Positions 37,214-49,900 of a stretch of 64,000 nt of DNA are shown in pieces. The stretch lies in contig NC_046679.1 in NCBI RefSeq assembly GCF_009870125.1, positions 21,142,001-21,206,000 of the forward strand. Reading direction: 5' to 3'. The first letter of the stretch is position 1, and the number at the start of each line of letters is the position of its first letter. The position numbers and the translations under genes were made by a program. The stretch comes from Drosophila pseudoobscura. Its lineage: Eukaryota > Arthropoda > Insecta > Diptera > Drosophilidae. Under the pieces are notes generated by a model that did no database searches, had not been told where the DNA came from, and saw only the letters and a program-made list of their open reading frames with translations.

Positions 37214-40200
37214 ATGGAGATGCAAAGCGACTCTGGTCATGGACCAACGACAACATCAGCAGCGGCAGCGGCAACAACAGGAGCAACATTCATGCCGAGC
37301 ACTTTCAATTGTCGCCTGGAAGAGGCGGCTTGGCCTGAGGTCTGGCAGCCGTTTATTAACTGCGAAGCGTATCAGGCTACTAGCTATCCCCCAGATATCA
37401 CACCCACCAGCAACAGTAGCGGCAATGGCAGCAACATCCTCATCAACAGCAACAGCAGCCATACATTCCAGTGCACCAAGCAGACATTCAATCGAGCCGA
37501 GCAGACAGCATACTATAGATGCCATGGCATGGGATGGGAACCAGAGGCGGAGGCGGAGGCCTGCACGTCGAGGCTAAATGCACGACTGTTGCGAGTGGTC
37601 CATGAGGCGTATGAGCAATTTCGACTGGTAATCAAAGAGGCCCTCAGTGATAATGCGAGTGATACAGTTAGCTATAGTTCGAACTGCAGCAGGCTTAGTG
37701 AGGATGAGGATGGGAATGGGGATGAAGACGAGCTCTTCTGTGAGGTGGGCCAGCAGCAGGACACATTTCTATGCCACATGCAGCAGCGGGAACGGGAGCG
37801 GATGGAGGAGCAGGGTTCGGACGATAGTCTTTTGGATGCCTTCACCAGCGGTGACTTTCAAATTGAGCTAGGCAACGGACAGGAGGACGCTCTCTGGTCG
37901 TTTCTCAACCTAAGCGATGTAATGGGCCCCGCCAACGACACATTCAGCCTCATCAATGGCAGCAGCAGCACCAGCACCAGCCTGGATATGATTCTCTCCA
38001 ACTACACCGCCCTGACCACAACCACAACAACGGCAGCCACCACCTCCACTGACATTGTAATCTCAAAGAGCTTTCTAGACTATAGTCCGCATGGCTACGA
38101 TTGGCTCTTCCTGTTTGTGGTATTCTTCATCTTTGCCGGCGGACTGGGCAACATTCTAGTGTGCCTGGCCGTCGCATTGGATCGCAAGCTTCAGAATGTT
38201 ACCAACTATTTTCTCTTCTCGCTGGCCATAGCCGATTTGTTGGTCAGTCTGTTTGTGATGCCCATGGGAGCGATACCAGCGTTTTTGGGTGAGTAAATCT
38301 TTCCATTCTCCTGTTGGATTTATCCTATCATATATTCTTGTGGTATATGTATCTCTTCTGTTTGCTTTTCCGAACCCCTCCTTCTTAGAAATTTCCTCTC
38401 AAGTATCCCCACCCTACTCAATCATCTCTTTTCTTCGAGTGTACTTCAGCAATCAAGTGGCAATGCAAGTCAGCTTCTAATGCATTTGCACATGAATTAT
38501 TTCGACGCCATTTCCTCTACGCCCCATCTACGCTTCCATCTCCACCCCCGCCATCAAAGCCATTGTCATGAGTTGTTAGCCTCGTTGGCTGCTTCCGCTT
38601 TGGCTCACTTATAGCAAAATGCAGCAGCGCAAGAGCCGAGAGCCCAGAAGCCGTTGCCAGAAGCAACAAACTAGAATGACAAACGCGTGACTTTCCGTTG
38701 GCTGATGTTTGAATTAAGAATTTATTTTTTTCCTTTTTCGCGGTTTTATTATTCCCGAGCACAGCTGTAATAACTTGAGTGGGAAAATACGATGATCACT
38801 TCAGCAATTTAATATATTTTCCTTCATGGCCAACAAATTTTAATTTATATGTATTCCGTTAAGCTTTCAAGGAAATCATTTTATTTTGTTCTAATATAGA
38901 GAAAAAACATTGTCTCTTCAGTTGATTGAAAATAAGAAAAAATCCCTACTCATTGCCTGTTAAATATGTAAAATGTTCGGTAAACATATTCAAACTCTGG
39001 GTTATTTGCATATGACACTGATAAAACCTCAAAACAAAGTCCTTACCCCCAGCAGCAGCCAACCCAACAAGCTTCACATCCAGGGTAGCCCAACGTACCA
39101 TAAACAGATCAAACGTTTGCATAAATTAAACGTACATTCATCGCACAGATCCCCAACCAGAACACCAAACCCACAGCCATAACCAGAACCAGAACCAGAA
39201 GCACAACCAGAACCAAAACCCATCGCATCTAAATGGATTGAGTGCCAGTCCAAGCACATTAACAACATTAGGGGAAAATTCATTTTGCTCATAGAGCGCA
39301 TTAGTTTAGTCACTGCGTGCTGACATTTTATTTATGTAAAGTCTACTTTTAGGTCCTGGCCATTAGCTGGGGCAGATACAGCAGAGAGAGGGAGAGATAT
39401 TCTAAAGGCTCTTTTACTCTCTGTAGAAAATAAAGCAAACTTCGAATTGGAAACAGATTACAACAGGGACTGGTCTTTAAGTTATTGTTATATTTCAATG
39501 TATTCTCCAAGCTGTAGTTAGACTTTAGGGTACTTTCAAAAAACCCATGTTAAGTTCAGATAATATTTATAGAAATATGTCTCTTAAGGGAAACGGCTAC
39601 CCTAACGCAATCGAATTGAAGACAACTCTTTAAAGATTTTCCTTCCATATTCCTTCCGGTCTTAATCTTTTATTTCCATGGACTTGCTGTTTATTTTTTG
39701 GTTGCACTTTGGCCACGCCACATTTTATGCAACAGTTTTTTATATTTTGGCCTTTTATTGCGCCACTTTGCGTGGCTCAGGGCCCAAAGCCCAGGGCTGA
39801 GGGCAAGGTCTGTTTATATTTTTGTGTGTATGCGCGTGTATTTTTTGGCGAATGTTTTTTCCGTGTGCCTCGCTGGGAAGTAGACGACAACAGTAAACTA
39901 AATGTAACTAAAAGCCTTAAGTGTGGTTTTAGCCTGGCCAAGAGCCCTGGCCCAACAATTAAGCTGAAAATGGGGCCAGTCATCCAGTCATCCAACCAGC
40001 CAACCAGCCAGCCAGCCAGCGGTCTTCTGTGTGGATTTTAGTTTGTATAAACATTGCTTATTGTTTAGTTGGTGGTGCTATCGTAGTTGGCTTAGCCTCC
40101 CGCCCATTGCCAAACCATTTTGAACTTTCGTGAAAACTCAGGCCAGACTTTCGGTCTGGCCTTCTGCTTCGCCTGAGTTTCCATTGTCACATTAACTTTT

Positions 40201-43200
40201 GTTTTTTCGGGCGTCCAAAGCAATTCAAAATTATTTTATAGAGTAAGTGGTTTATGGATAAATATAAAACTAGAGGCAGGTTCTGTTGCGACCGTATGAT
40301 ACCTGGTAGCTCTTAAAATCTTCTAAAAACTAAGAAAATATAGAGATCCGATGCCGAAAAATGGTACAGCACAGACGAATGATATAATTCCGATGTTGAA
40401 AGGATAGAAAATGATTTCCTTGCTAATACTTTAATATTTTCCAGCAAACTTAATCAACAACTGAGGCAGACCTTTTCCGCATTAAATTTTCAGTTATTCT
40501 AGCATTTACGTGCAGGCTTTTATGTCTGCCCTTCTGCCACTTCAGGGGTTGAGCGAATGAACAACATGTCGTATGCGTAATAAATACATTGACAAAGCCC
40601 TCACACTCTTGCTCTCACACTTTTGTCTGTCTGTCCGTTTGTCCGTCTGCTTGTGTCAGTGACAAGCATATAAAACTAAATACGACATGATGGTCTGCCC
40701 TCCTGCTCCTGCAGCAGCTTCTATTCGATATTCTATTGGTGTGTGTGGCAAGGACCCTCATGCTCATGTGTCTGTATCTCTGGCCAAATAGCGTGTAAAA
40801 ACCAGCCCAACGCTCACCAACACCCAACGCATTTAAGCGCAATTTGTACTAATTAATACTGAATTTGCCATTGAGTGGAGAGAGAGAGAGAGAGCTACTC
40901 GTAAATAGATCCCCGACTGGGCTGCGGCAATTGAGTTTGTTCTGTGTTCTGTTTTCCCCCCATTGAGTGTTTGAGCTTCTGCCCGGATTGTCGCTCCAGC
41001 CCCATCGATGTCAAGGTGAATGAGTCCGTCGAGTGGTCTGTAACGGACTCTGAAATGAAATGAAATGGAAACGAATCGCTGGCGTAAGAATGTTGTTTAA
41101 TTGACGTGGAATTGTGGTTAGATAGATCATATTTTGGATATTTGTAAATACAAGTTTAAGCTTTGCTTTACAGAGATTTCTTTCAATTTAATAAAAGAGA
41201 TTTTCACTCAAAAAATTCGATTGAAAGTTAAGGAGTTTCTTTCTGACTATTCATCCATAAATCACACTCTTTCCCTTCGGTTTTCATTGTGGTGTCTGGG
41301 CCCATCAAAGTGTCATATTCCAGCACAACCGTCTATCAGTTGTACTGACGACCACAATTGGGGCTGGTCTTTGGATGCACATAAACCGCAATAAACAATT
41401 CCATACCATTTTCCACATTTCACTTTGTCATTCATGGTTTCTCTAACGAGTTTTTCGGAACTTTGCCGTTTTAATTAACTTTGATTTGTGCTGGCAGATT
41501 GATGGCGAAAGGTTTCCTCCGATTGCCATTGCATTTTTCGCCTTAATTGAACACTGTTTTGGTCTGTTTTGACTTGTTTTGTAGGCTATTGGCCACTTGG
41601 TTTTACCTGGTGCAACATTTATGTGACCTGCGATGTTCTGGCCTGTTCATCGAGCATCCTGCACATGTGCTTCATCAGCCTTGGGCGATATCTGGGCATA
41701 CGGAATCCGCTTGGGTCCCGTCATCGATCTACGAAACGTTTGGCTGGCATTAAGATAGCCATTGTCTGGCTGATGGCCATGATGGTATCCAGCTCGATTA
41801 CAGTTTTGGGTAAGTATTGCAGACCCCGTCTACCCCTTACTAGTTGATAATGACCATCTTTTGTGTCCAATGTGTGCAGGTCTGGTCAATGAAAAGAACA
41901 TTATGCCGGAGCCGAATATATGTGTCATCAACAATCGGGCCTTCTTTGTGTTTGGTTCGCTGGTGGCCTTCTATATACCCATGCTGATGATGGTCACCAC
42001 CTATGCCCTGACCATACCACTGCTCCGCAAGAAGGCTCGATTTGCTGCCGAGCATCCAGAGAGTGAATTGTTCCGAAGGTAAGAGCAAGTGGAAGAGTGG
42101 GTTTGATTTCTTCTACCTCTACACGAATACGAATGCCATGTCCACGTTGACATTGAAACACAATTAGAACCCGATGCAAAAGTAAAAGAGGAAATGAAAA
42201 CCAACTTTCATGTTAATTATCAAACTCTCTTTTGGTCCAGCCAATCGATATCCTTCAATTATTCCACATGAAGAAGGGAATCCTTCTCCAGCAGAACTTT
42301 TACTTTACGGAACCAAATTTCCGTCATCGTTTTTTTTTTTGCTTCCCTTAAATGTTGCAATTTTCATTCACCATTTACTGATTGACGGACAGAGGGGCAA
42401 TCAAAGCCTGGCCAAGCGCTGCAAATTAGCCTTAACTCAATCAGGCTTCATCGATCCACCTCTCACCTCTCTTTTGTGTCTCGTGTCTTCTTTTATAGGC
42501 TGGGTGGACGCTTCACGATAAGGCCGCAGCATAGCCAGCAACAGTTACAGATGCACAGCAGCTTCAGCAGCGGCAATAACAAATTCCTGGCCATGAGTGA
42601 CAGCAATCGAAATTTTAACAATGCAGGAGGTGCTGGTGCCGGTGCCGGTTCCGAACGAGAAGGTGGAACAAGAGGCAACAACAGCTTGGAGGCCAGCGAA
42701 CGTCCATTGATGCAACAGAGAACGACAAGCAGCCGGAGCATTGGAACTGTCAGCTTTCGCAATGTGGCCAATGGGGGAGGAGGGAGCAGCAGCGGAACTG
42801 GAGGAGGAGTTGCCACCAGAGGTGGCCTAAGTGGTCGCAACAGTTTCCGTTTTACTGGCGGCGGCATCTTGCGTCATTCGTCAACACCCGCCTCCGGCAG
42901 CATTTCAGCCGGGTCTTCAATACGAGCCAACAGGCCCCATTCGAATAGCTTCTGGCGCAAACACGGCGGCAATCCTAATCTAATGGACAGGTAAGCTTAT
43001 GCCACAACATAGCATTAATTAGAGTGTGGAAACCACTTGAAAAACTAGAATTAGAGAGGCCATTCGACTCCACAGAATTGATTTGCGGTGAGACCTTTGC
43101 ATAAGGACAATTAACCTTTAATTGGATTCTCTGTGGTCCTCCAGTTATGGTCAAGCACTGTCCTACTCCAACTCGACCACAAATCGAAGTCATCCATGAA

Positions 43201-46200
43201 ATTAAAAGTCATTGCGGTCTTACCGGCCAGAACCGTCGGCAATGACAAATCCCAAACACAAAAACCCGAAATTCCCCAATCAATGCCAAGAGATTCCGCC
43301 AACCAGAAAGAACCAGAATAAAAACATGATTATTATCTCCTGAGCACACAAAAGCTTTTATATTTATTACATTTGTTTTACACGACTCCTCCTTCCGGGG
43401 AAACGGCTAAGGGCGCCATTTGGACCAAGTTTTTCCGACTACTTTCCTTCAGGAAATTTACATAATTTACAATACATTCTACGAAGTGCCAAGCGGTTCT
43501 TGCTCCTTGTTGTTGACTTCGGTTTTGGACTCAAGTGATATTATGTTCATTTCTTCTTTGTGGCAATAAGTTTTTGGCTTAAAGAGAAGGAATCCATGTC
43601 CGTTCCCTGCCACAAGTAGCCGCTCCTTTCCACCATATGAGGGCTGGCTTGCAAACAATCAATTACAATCATCTCTTGTAATTAAATGCACATTCAGAAG
43701 CTGTCGCACAACATGGCGTATACATATTTTGCACCAGCCTTGTCCTGAACATAAATCACTCATACGACATGCGGTGCAGCGAGGGAAAGAGCAAAAAAAA
43801 GCACGCAAACACGAAACGGTTTGTCGCACTGGCACTTCAGCTGTGCTCCGGGTACCCTTCTTGCCACATTGTTGGTGTTTGCTGTTGCTGCAACAATAAA
43901 TAGCACATAAAATGCAAAAAGGGAAGCCACAAGAAACGCCAGCAACGAATGTCACATCCGACAATGTAGCCAGAACTCCACAAAAGGAAAATAACCGAAA
44001 GATGGAAGCAAAGTGCAACCGAAAATGCCAGCAAAAATTTGCAAATGACATTTGCTTGCCGGTTGTCAGCAGAATTTTAGCATAACCAAAGCACGGAGGC
44101 GGAGGAGGAGGACGAGGACGAGGAGGAGAATTACGTAGAGCCAAAGTCAAGACCCAAGTAAGTCCTCGACTTAAGCACGCCCCGGGGCTGTGAATGGGGC
44201 TTCAGTCGCCCGCCGCCACTGACGAATGTCACGTTTATGCGCCTCGCTTTTTTCGGGGCATTATGTGACGAACAAGTTGGCGCATAAATATATGAATTCC
44301 TAATGAGCCACGAGTCCAACAGCAAGCAGGTGGAACCTGAGCCCTGGACAACTTTTCGTTACAGGAAAAACTTTTCGCTTTCGCTTGCAAAATATTAGTT
44401 GGACATTTGACGCCACTTGGGCGGTGCTTATTTAAATGCTTCTGCTGTTTCTGCTGCTGGCAGAAATTGAAAAACTTTATGTTTTATTCGCTGAGGCAGC
44501 AACAGTTGCAAAGTTGCCAGAAAGGCTGCCTGCCACATTATAGCTGGCCTCCAAAAAGTTGCACTATGCATTTGTTGGCCCCCGCCGAGAGTTGAGATCA
44601 CTTATTCCGATGTCCCGACTTCTGTCATCCAAAATGAGACAAAGTTGCCCCATGCAGGCACAAATTATAAATTCATCATTGGAGGATGTTCAAAAGAATG
44701 GACTGAGGGCTAAGTTTGCTGGTATCGTTTTTAGTTTCACTCTGCGCTGTGTCCTGCAGCAAGTTTAGTTTCGAAAGAGGAACAAAATACAAAGAAAGTT
44801 GTACGTTTCATTAGGTTGAGAAATTATCGTCTCATTAAGTTACGTTGTTCATTCTAGGATGCATAAATATAAATAATTTACAGTTTTGTTCTTCTCCTTT
44901 TTGGATAATTGAACGCTCGTTACTGGCTATCGTTCCACCAAATGCTTTTGCAGTTTAATTTTCGTAATTTCTTTTCACTTTATTTCATTCACTTGAATCC
45001 TTCTTAAAGACTTCTATCCCTCAAATTTCGTTTACTACTTTTTTTTGCGCCACACCCATAACTTCACTTTAATACATCACTCCGCTGTGCAGTTTCCCGA
45101 AAACCATTTCCATTCGCCCCCCATTCTGCCAAAAACAAAGCATTTAGCTAAATTGCCAGATCCTAAGCTCCGGCAGAGGATACATATGGGGAAGAGATCC
45201 ATGACGGTTCAGGGGTTCGGTTCGCACACCCCGAGAAAAGTGAAAGTCATTACATTTGGCTCCTAAGGCTACCATCTCCTGTGCTCTCCTCCTCTGCAGC
45301 TCTACCGTCCTTGCTCCCTGCTCTCCTGCTGCTTCATTACATTAAAAGTCAATTTGATCAACTGTTGAGTTCGGTGTCGGAACGGATGGGTCCCAGGCAA
45401 TCAAAAGACTCAAATCTAATATCAAACGCTCGCTAAAAGAAAAAAAAACAATCTAAATATGCGAGTTTGCCCTTCCGTTTCCTTTGCCCCGAAAACCTGC
45501 TCTCTCACTCTCCACTTTCTTATAGCCATCCGAATCGACGAGCCTCTGTGCGTGTCAGCATCTCCCAGCCACAATTGGGTTACCCAACAAATGGCAATGG
45601 AGCTGGAGCTGGAGGCGGAGGCAATAGCACAGCAGCTGCGACAACGAGCTGCACAACTCCTGGAGGCGGTGGAAATGGCTCCAGCATAGTGAGCATATCT
45701 ACCATACAGGGACATGGACAGAACCACAACCAGAGCGGAGACGGAGGCGGGCGCGGAGGTGGCAATCACCACCTGGAGCAGCAGGTGAGGTCTATACCGA
45801 CAGCGAAGCCTGACGAACGACAGCAGCGCCACAAATTGCGTCCCTTTAAGTTTGCTTTAAATCGTGTGGCCACGCCCACACTCAATTTGCGGTGAGTGAA
45901 ACAATAAATTAATTATGCGGAAAAGAAAACCCCCAGGACAATAACTGAATCGTATATCTCTCTTTTTGTTAGGTTCCTTAACAATCGCAGCAAACGAAAT
46001 AGTTTGTCTGCCAATGCAGTGGCCACGGAGCAGAAGGCCACCAAGGTCCTGGGTCTGGTGTTCTTCACCTTTGTCCTGTGCTGGTCTCCGTTCTTCATAC
46101 TGAACATCATTTTTGCCGCCTGCCCCGAGTGCCAGGTGCCCGAGCATGTGGTCAACACCTGCCTCTGGCTGGGATATGTCTCCTCCACGATCAATCCCAT

Positions 46201-46914
46201 CATCTATACCATCTTCAATCGGACATTTCGGGCGGCCTTCATACGTCTGCTCAAATGCAATTGCGAGCGGTAAGTTTTTGGCATTGTGGAATACTAATTT
46301 ATTGCTATGGAGAGTGCATTGTGCTGGGAATTGATGTGCAACGTGACGTATGATTGATTTTCGTGTATTTGTATTTCGATTGGTAAAAGAGAGGAGGGAA
46401 GGGGCGATGCAAGATGAATGACCAGCCATTAAGAGGAGGGATTATAGCGCATTGTCCAGCAGGATTAAAGGGGGCATTTCCCTAGAAAAGAAAATAGAGA
46501 ATAAATGAAATTTAATACAGAATATACTCATTCAAATATTTGATTTTGGATACCCTCTAAAAGAACAGGAATATTGAGTTGCCACAACTTTTTTACTTTT
46601 TAAGATAAAAGTCTGTTCTTTTGGGTTCGTTTTTCTATACCCTCATTTCATACGAACACCCTGTAGGAAAAAGAGAGATTGTTGAACCGAAAAAACCTAA
46701 TATTATTTTTATTGAAATCCCTTGCAGTTCCGGTCGACCTTTGCGCTATCGCTCTGTGACCGAAGGACGCGGAGCCCTGAGCCTGTGCGCCCCATCCGCT
46801 CTACCGTTGGCAATCTCCTTTCAGGGCGCACCACTCATGACGCCATCCACTGCGAATGCGACGCCGCTGAGTGAATTTCAGGGCAGCTATACAATCGACG
46901 ACGACGAATGCTAA
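37214..46914 (+). CDS. Dop2R: D2-like dopamine receptor (GPCR), seven coding exons
   Basis: Coding exons: 37214-38288, 41585-41809, 41880-42078, 42499-42990, 45526-45891, 45973-46269, 46728-46914. All have GT..AG borders and compatible phases, giving 946 residues. An in-frame TAG at 37205-37207 supports the ATG at 37214; the exon itself begins after the acceptor at 37101. The extracellular N-terminus is about 295 residues with many N-X-S/T sites. TM1 has [16 protein letters not shown] and TM2 [10 protein letters not shown]3 holds the amine-binding Asp in [10 protein letters not shown]. The third intracellular loop is very long and Gly/Ser-rich (exons 4-5). TM6 has FVLCWSPFF and TM7 [10 protein letters not shown]. 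The receptor couples dopamine to Gi/o in the plasma membrane of neurons. TM3 ends in LGRYLG, so the usual Asp of the DRY motif is Gly. Exons 4 and 5 encode only loop sequence and could be alternatively spliced. Confidence 0.95.
38289..41584 (+). other. Dop2R intron 1 of the coding region
   Basis: 3.3 kb between the TM1-TM2 exon and the TM3 exon. It holds no supported gene. It contains an ACCAGA-type minisatellite at about 39181-39222, a CAGC/CCAG patch at 39995-40020, one copy of the recurrent motif (CGTATGCGTAAT, 40570-40581) and a short GA tract at 40879-40894. Confidence 0.7.
42991..45525 (+). other. Dop2R intron within the third intracellular loop
   Basis: 2.5 kb between the two loop exons. 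Open frames on either strand show only chance low-complexity sequence, for example Pro-rich antisense of a GGAGGA patch at 44095-44130. No gene is supported. Confidence 0.65.
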
Positions 46915-49900
46915 GAAGGAACCACCGACCCCACCAGCATTCTCTCACCATAAAAAAATACGAATTTATAATGAAGCGAAGAAGCTACAACAACAAAAAC
47001 TTAGCTCGAACTTGAGGCAACTGTACTTATTAGCTGCTTATTAAGCAAAGAACTGCAGGGTGATCCATGCGTAACAAAAACCAAAAACTCGAAACACAAT
47101 CAATGCGACAACAACTGATGGCTTTTGCGGCAACTGTACCTACAGCAAGAGTAACAAAAAAACCTTTAACTTTTAACTTTAACAAAAACTCATCATATCG
47201 TTGTATGACAGACGGCAAGAGATACATAGATAGTGGAAAGACCAACAGGAATAGAGAGTGAGAGAGAGAGAGAGAAAGATAGCGAGTGTGCTTTATGATG
47301 AAGTGACTGTACCTGTGTTTTCATTTCCATGCCAACATTTTCTAGCTTTAATCGCACACACACACACTGTATTTGTAGCGTTAAGCCTAAAGCCTAAGCC
47401 TAGACTAAACATAACTTTAAATGATTAAAGGAAAGGAATACCTAAAATTAATTTTTAACTTAAGTGAGTTAAAAAAGCATTGAGAAACCTATTGAAATTA
47501 CCTGTGTAGCAGCTGTGTTTGTTAGTCATTAGAATGCTAAGCCTCTAAATAGTTTAGGAAGTACATAGTTCGATTAGTATGCCTACACTTCCCACTCGAT
47601 GCCTATTCCAATGTCCAGGCAGCCTTGCTGTTTCCCTAGTTCCCTTAGTCCTGTGTATGTCTGTGTATGTCTATATAGTGTCTAAGTTTAATGTTAAATG
47701 CAATACTTGATATATATTATATATTAAATGGAAATATACTATTTCTCTGTACGAAATGGTTCTCTTCATTTCGAATGACACAAGTTTTTCCAGTCCTGAA
47801 ATGGTAGCGATGTCTTGGAGTGGAAATACTTGTTCGATGGAGATGATTATGTGGTGTTTTTCTCGACTTGATGCCACAAGTTTTTTGGAAACATGAAAAT
47901 GTACATAAATTTCCTTTCGTGTTTCCTTAAAATATTATAATTTTAGTTTATGACAAGAGACGATTCTTATCTAGGATGAGCCGATGAAGAATCTCTTATG
48001 AAGCGAGTACCATCAGACATCATCTTGTATGTCATATCTTTCGTATTAATTAGTGAAAACTTCTACTCCAATTCCTTTAAGCAGCTACAGCCAGCTCGTT
48101 TCTCAGTCAAAAGATTAGCCCGATCCCCCAATAAACTTGCTGCAGGACATCAAAACAAAGGCTTTGCCCTTTTCAAAGATTCCACCACCACCACACGAAA
48201 TGACAAACAAATATGTACTTAATATTGTACGCCAGGATGTGTTTACTTTCAGCAACAATTCCGGCATACAATTCCTTTGAGAGAGCATAGCTTAGAGTTC
48301 CGGAATGACAATGCCGTCGGTTGCATTTGCAAAGCCGCAAAACCGAGGGAGACAGAGAGAAACAGACCGAGGGATGGAGAGACCGACAACGTGCCCCAGC
48401 ACAGCGCAGCACAGCGCAGCACAGCACAGGCCTGGGGCGTATCTAATCAAGATATGTGAGTGTTAGGCGGACTTAAGTGCTTTACGTCACAAGCTCCCAC
48501 TAACTTCTGTCACTCTCCCGTTTGCTCTTTACACCCACACGAGTACGAGTACACAGATAAAAACCATACATGAAACATCGGTTTGCTTGACAGCCCTGCC
48601 AAAACTTTGGATATAGCTTCCAATAATCGCATGCGCGGTAGAAGATGGGGTTCTGTGTTCTGTCATAAATGCCATGAAAATTGCATTATTGGTATGAATT
48701 TAATGCAATTCGAATGCTTTGCAAGGACAAAAGTTTTGCACCACCCAAAAATCATTTTCTTTTGATTTTCTGCTCTTTGTTTTTGCTTTGGGTTTGTCAA
48801 GTGAACTGAAGCGGAAATCGGAGATGGAGAAGGCACTGGATATGGAACTGAAACTGAGTGCCGAAGACTGCTTTAAGTTGCAGTTGCCAGTGCCATGACA
48901 AATTCCCTCTGTTGCATGTCTTGCAGAAGGAGCCAGGACCAGCAGACGGCAGCTAAGACCGCTAAGGCGATACGAAAGCCAGTCGCCAAGGCCAGGAGCT
49001 AGTGGCAGAGAGGAGCCTGACAACAACAAAGTTGTGTTTTTACAATTAAGTTGCCACTGACTGACGGTTGTTTATGGCTTAGAGCAGATATGGCCACAAG
49101 AGTTGAAAGAGAGAGAGAGAGAGAGAGAGAGCAGGGACTGGAGGGAGGGTCTGTGGTTCACCGTGAAATTGATTGCACCGCCGGCATTTTACCTCCTTAG
49201 AGAAAAGAGAGCTCCTGGCTCTCACCGCATGCACTTGGCTTTTCTTTTCTGCGTATTAAGTGCGTTGATTAACATCTTAAGGTTGGCAATTCGGTGGTCC
49301 TTGGTCCGCCTTCTTAATACAATTTATTTAAATTTGTGCCTGTTTTATTGTGTGTTTTCTTTTCCAAGACACAAATCACAGGCAAAAATGCTGAGATCGC
49401 TCAATCTTTGGTTCATACGAGCACATTTTCATAAGAAAGACATTCAACTTATTTATTATGCCACACACTCACTCAGGCACACTCGTAATGTCTGTATTTG
49501 GGGTGCGTGTGCCACAGACAGACTGTCATTCAACACTTTGCCGCTTCATTAGCCGCAACCAAGTGTGGCAGAGAGGCTGAGAAGGCGGCAGAGGAGTCGC
49601 GTTTCGCCACTGATTACAATAGAAATGTCATTTGAGGTAAATGCTATTTGGTTTTTCAGACAGAAGCAGCATTTTGGGGCTGTAGGTACTTCGGTTTATT
49701 TTCTCAAATAAAAACTAAGGAAATAAATTCTGGTAAAGAAATATTAGAATACACTTGAGCACCACATACGAAAGCTCTGCAATTACGACTAGATTTTAGT
49801 CAAATTTTAAGATCTCTGCACTTATACAAACCATTAGATACGCATAACCTTCTATCCCCACAAATACCCTGTACTTGAACATACTCGTAAACTTCAAAGT

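Noticed and set aside
43659..44150. 163-codon minus-strand frame in a Dop2R intron
   Set aside because: Pro-rich start comes from a GGAGGA repeat and the rest has no domain or conserved motif.
45195..45240. GGTTCGGTTCGCACACCCCG, somewhat like a tRNA B box
   Set aside because: No matching A box or acceptor stem at tRNA distance.
45580..45832. Minus-strand frames opposite Dop2R exon 5
   Set aside because: Shadow of the Gly/Ser-rich loop exon, whose phase and borders fit the receptor.
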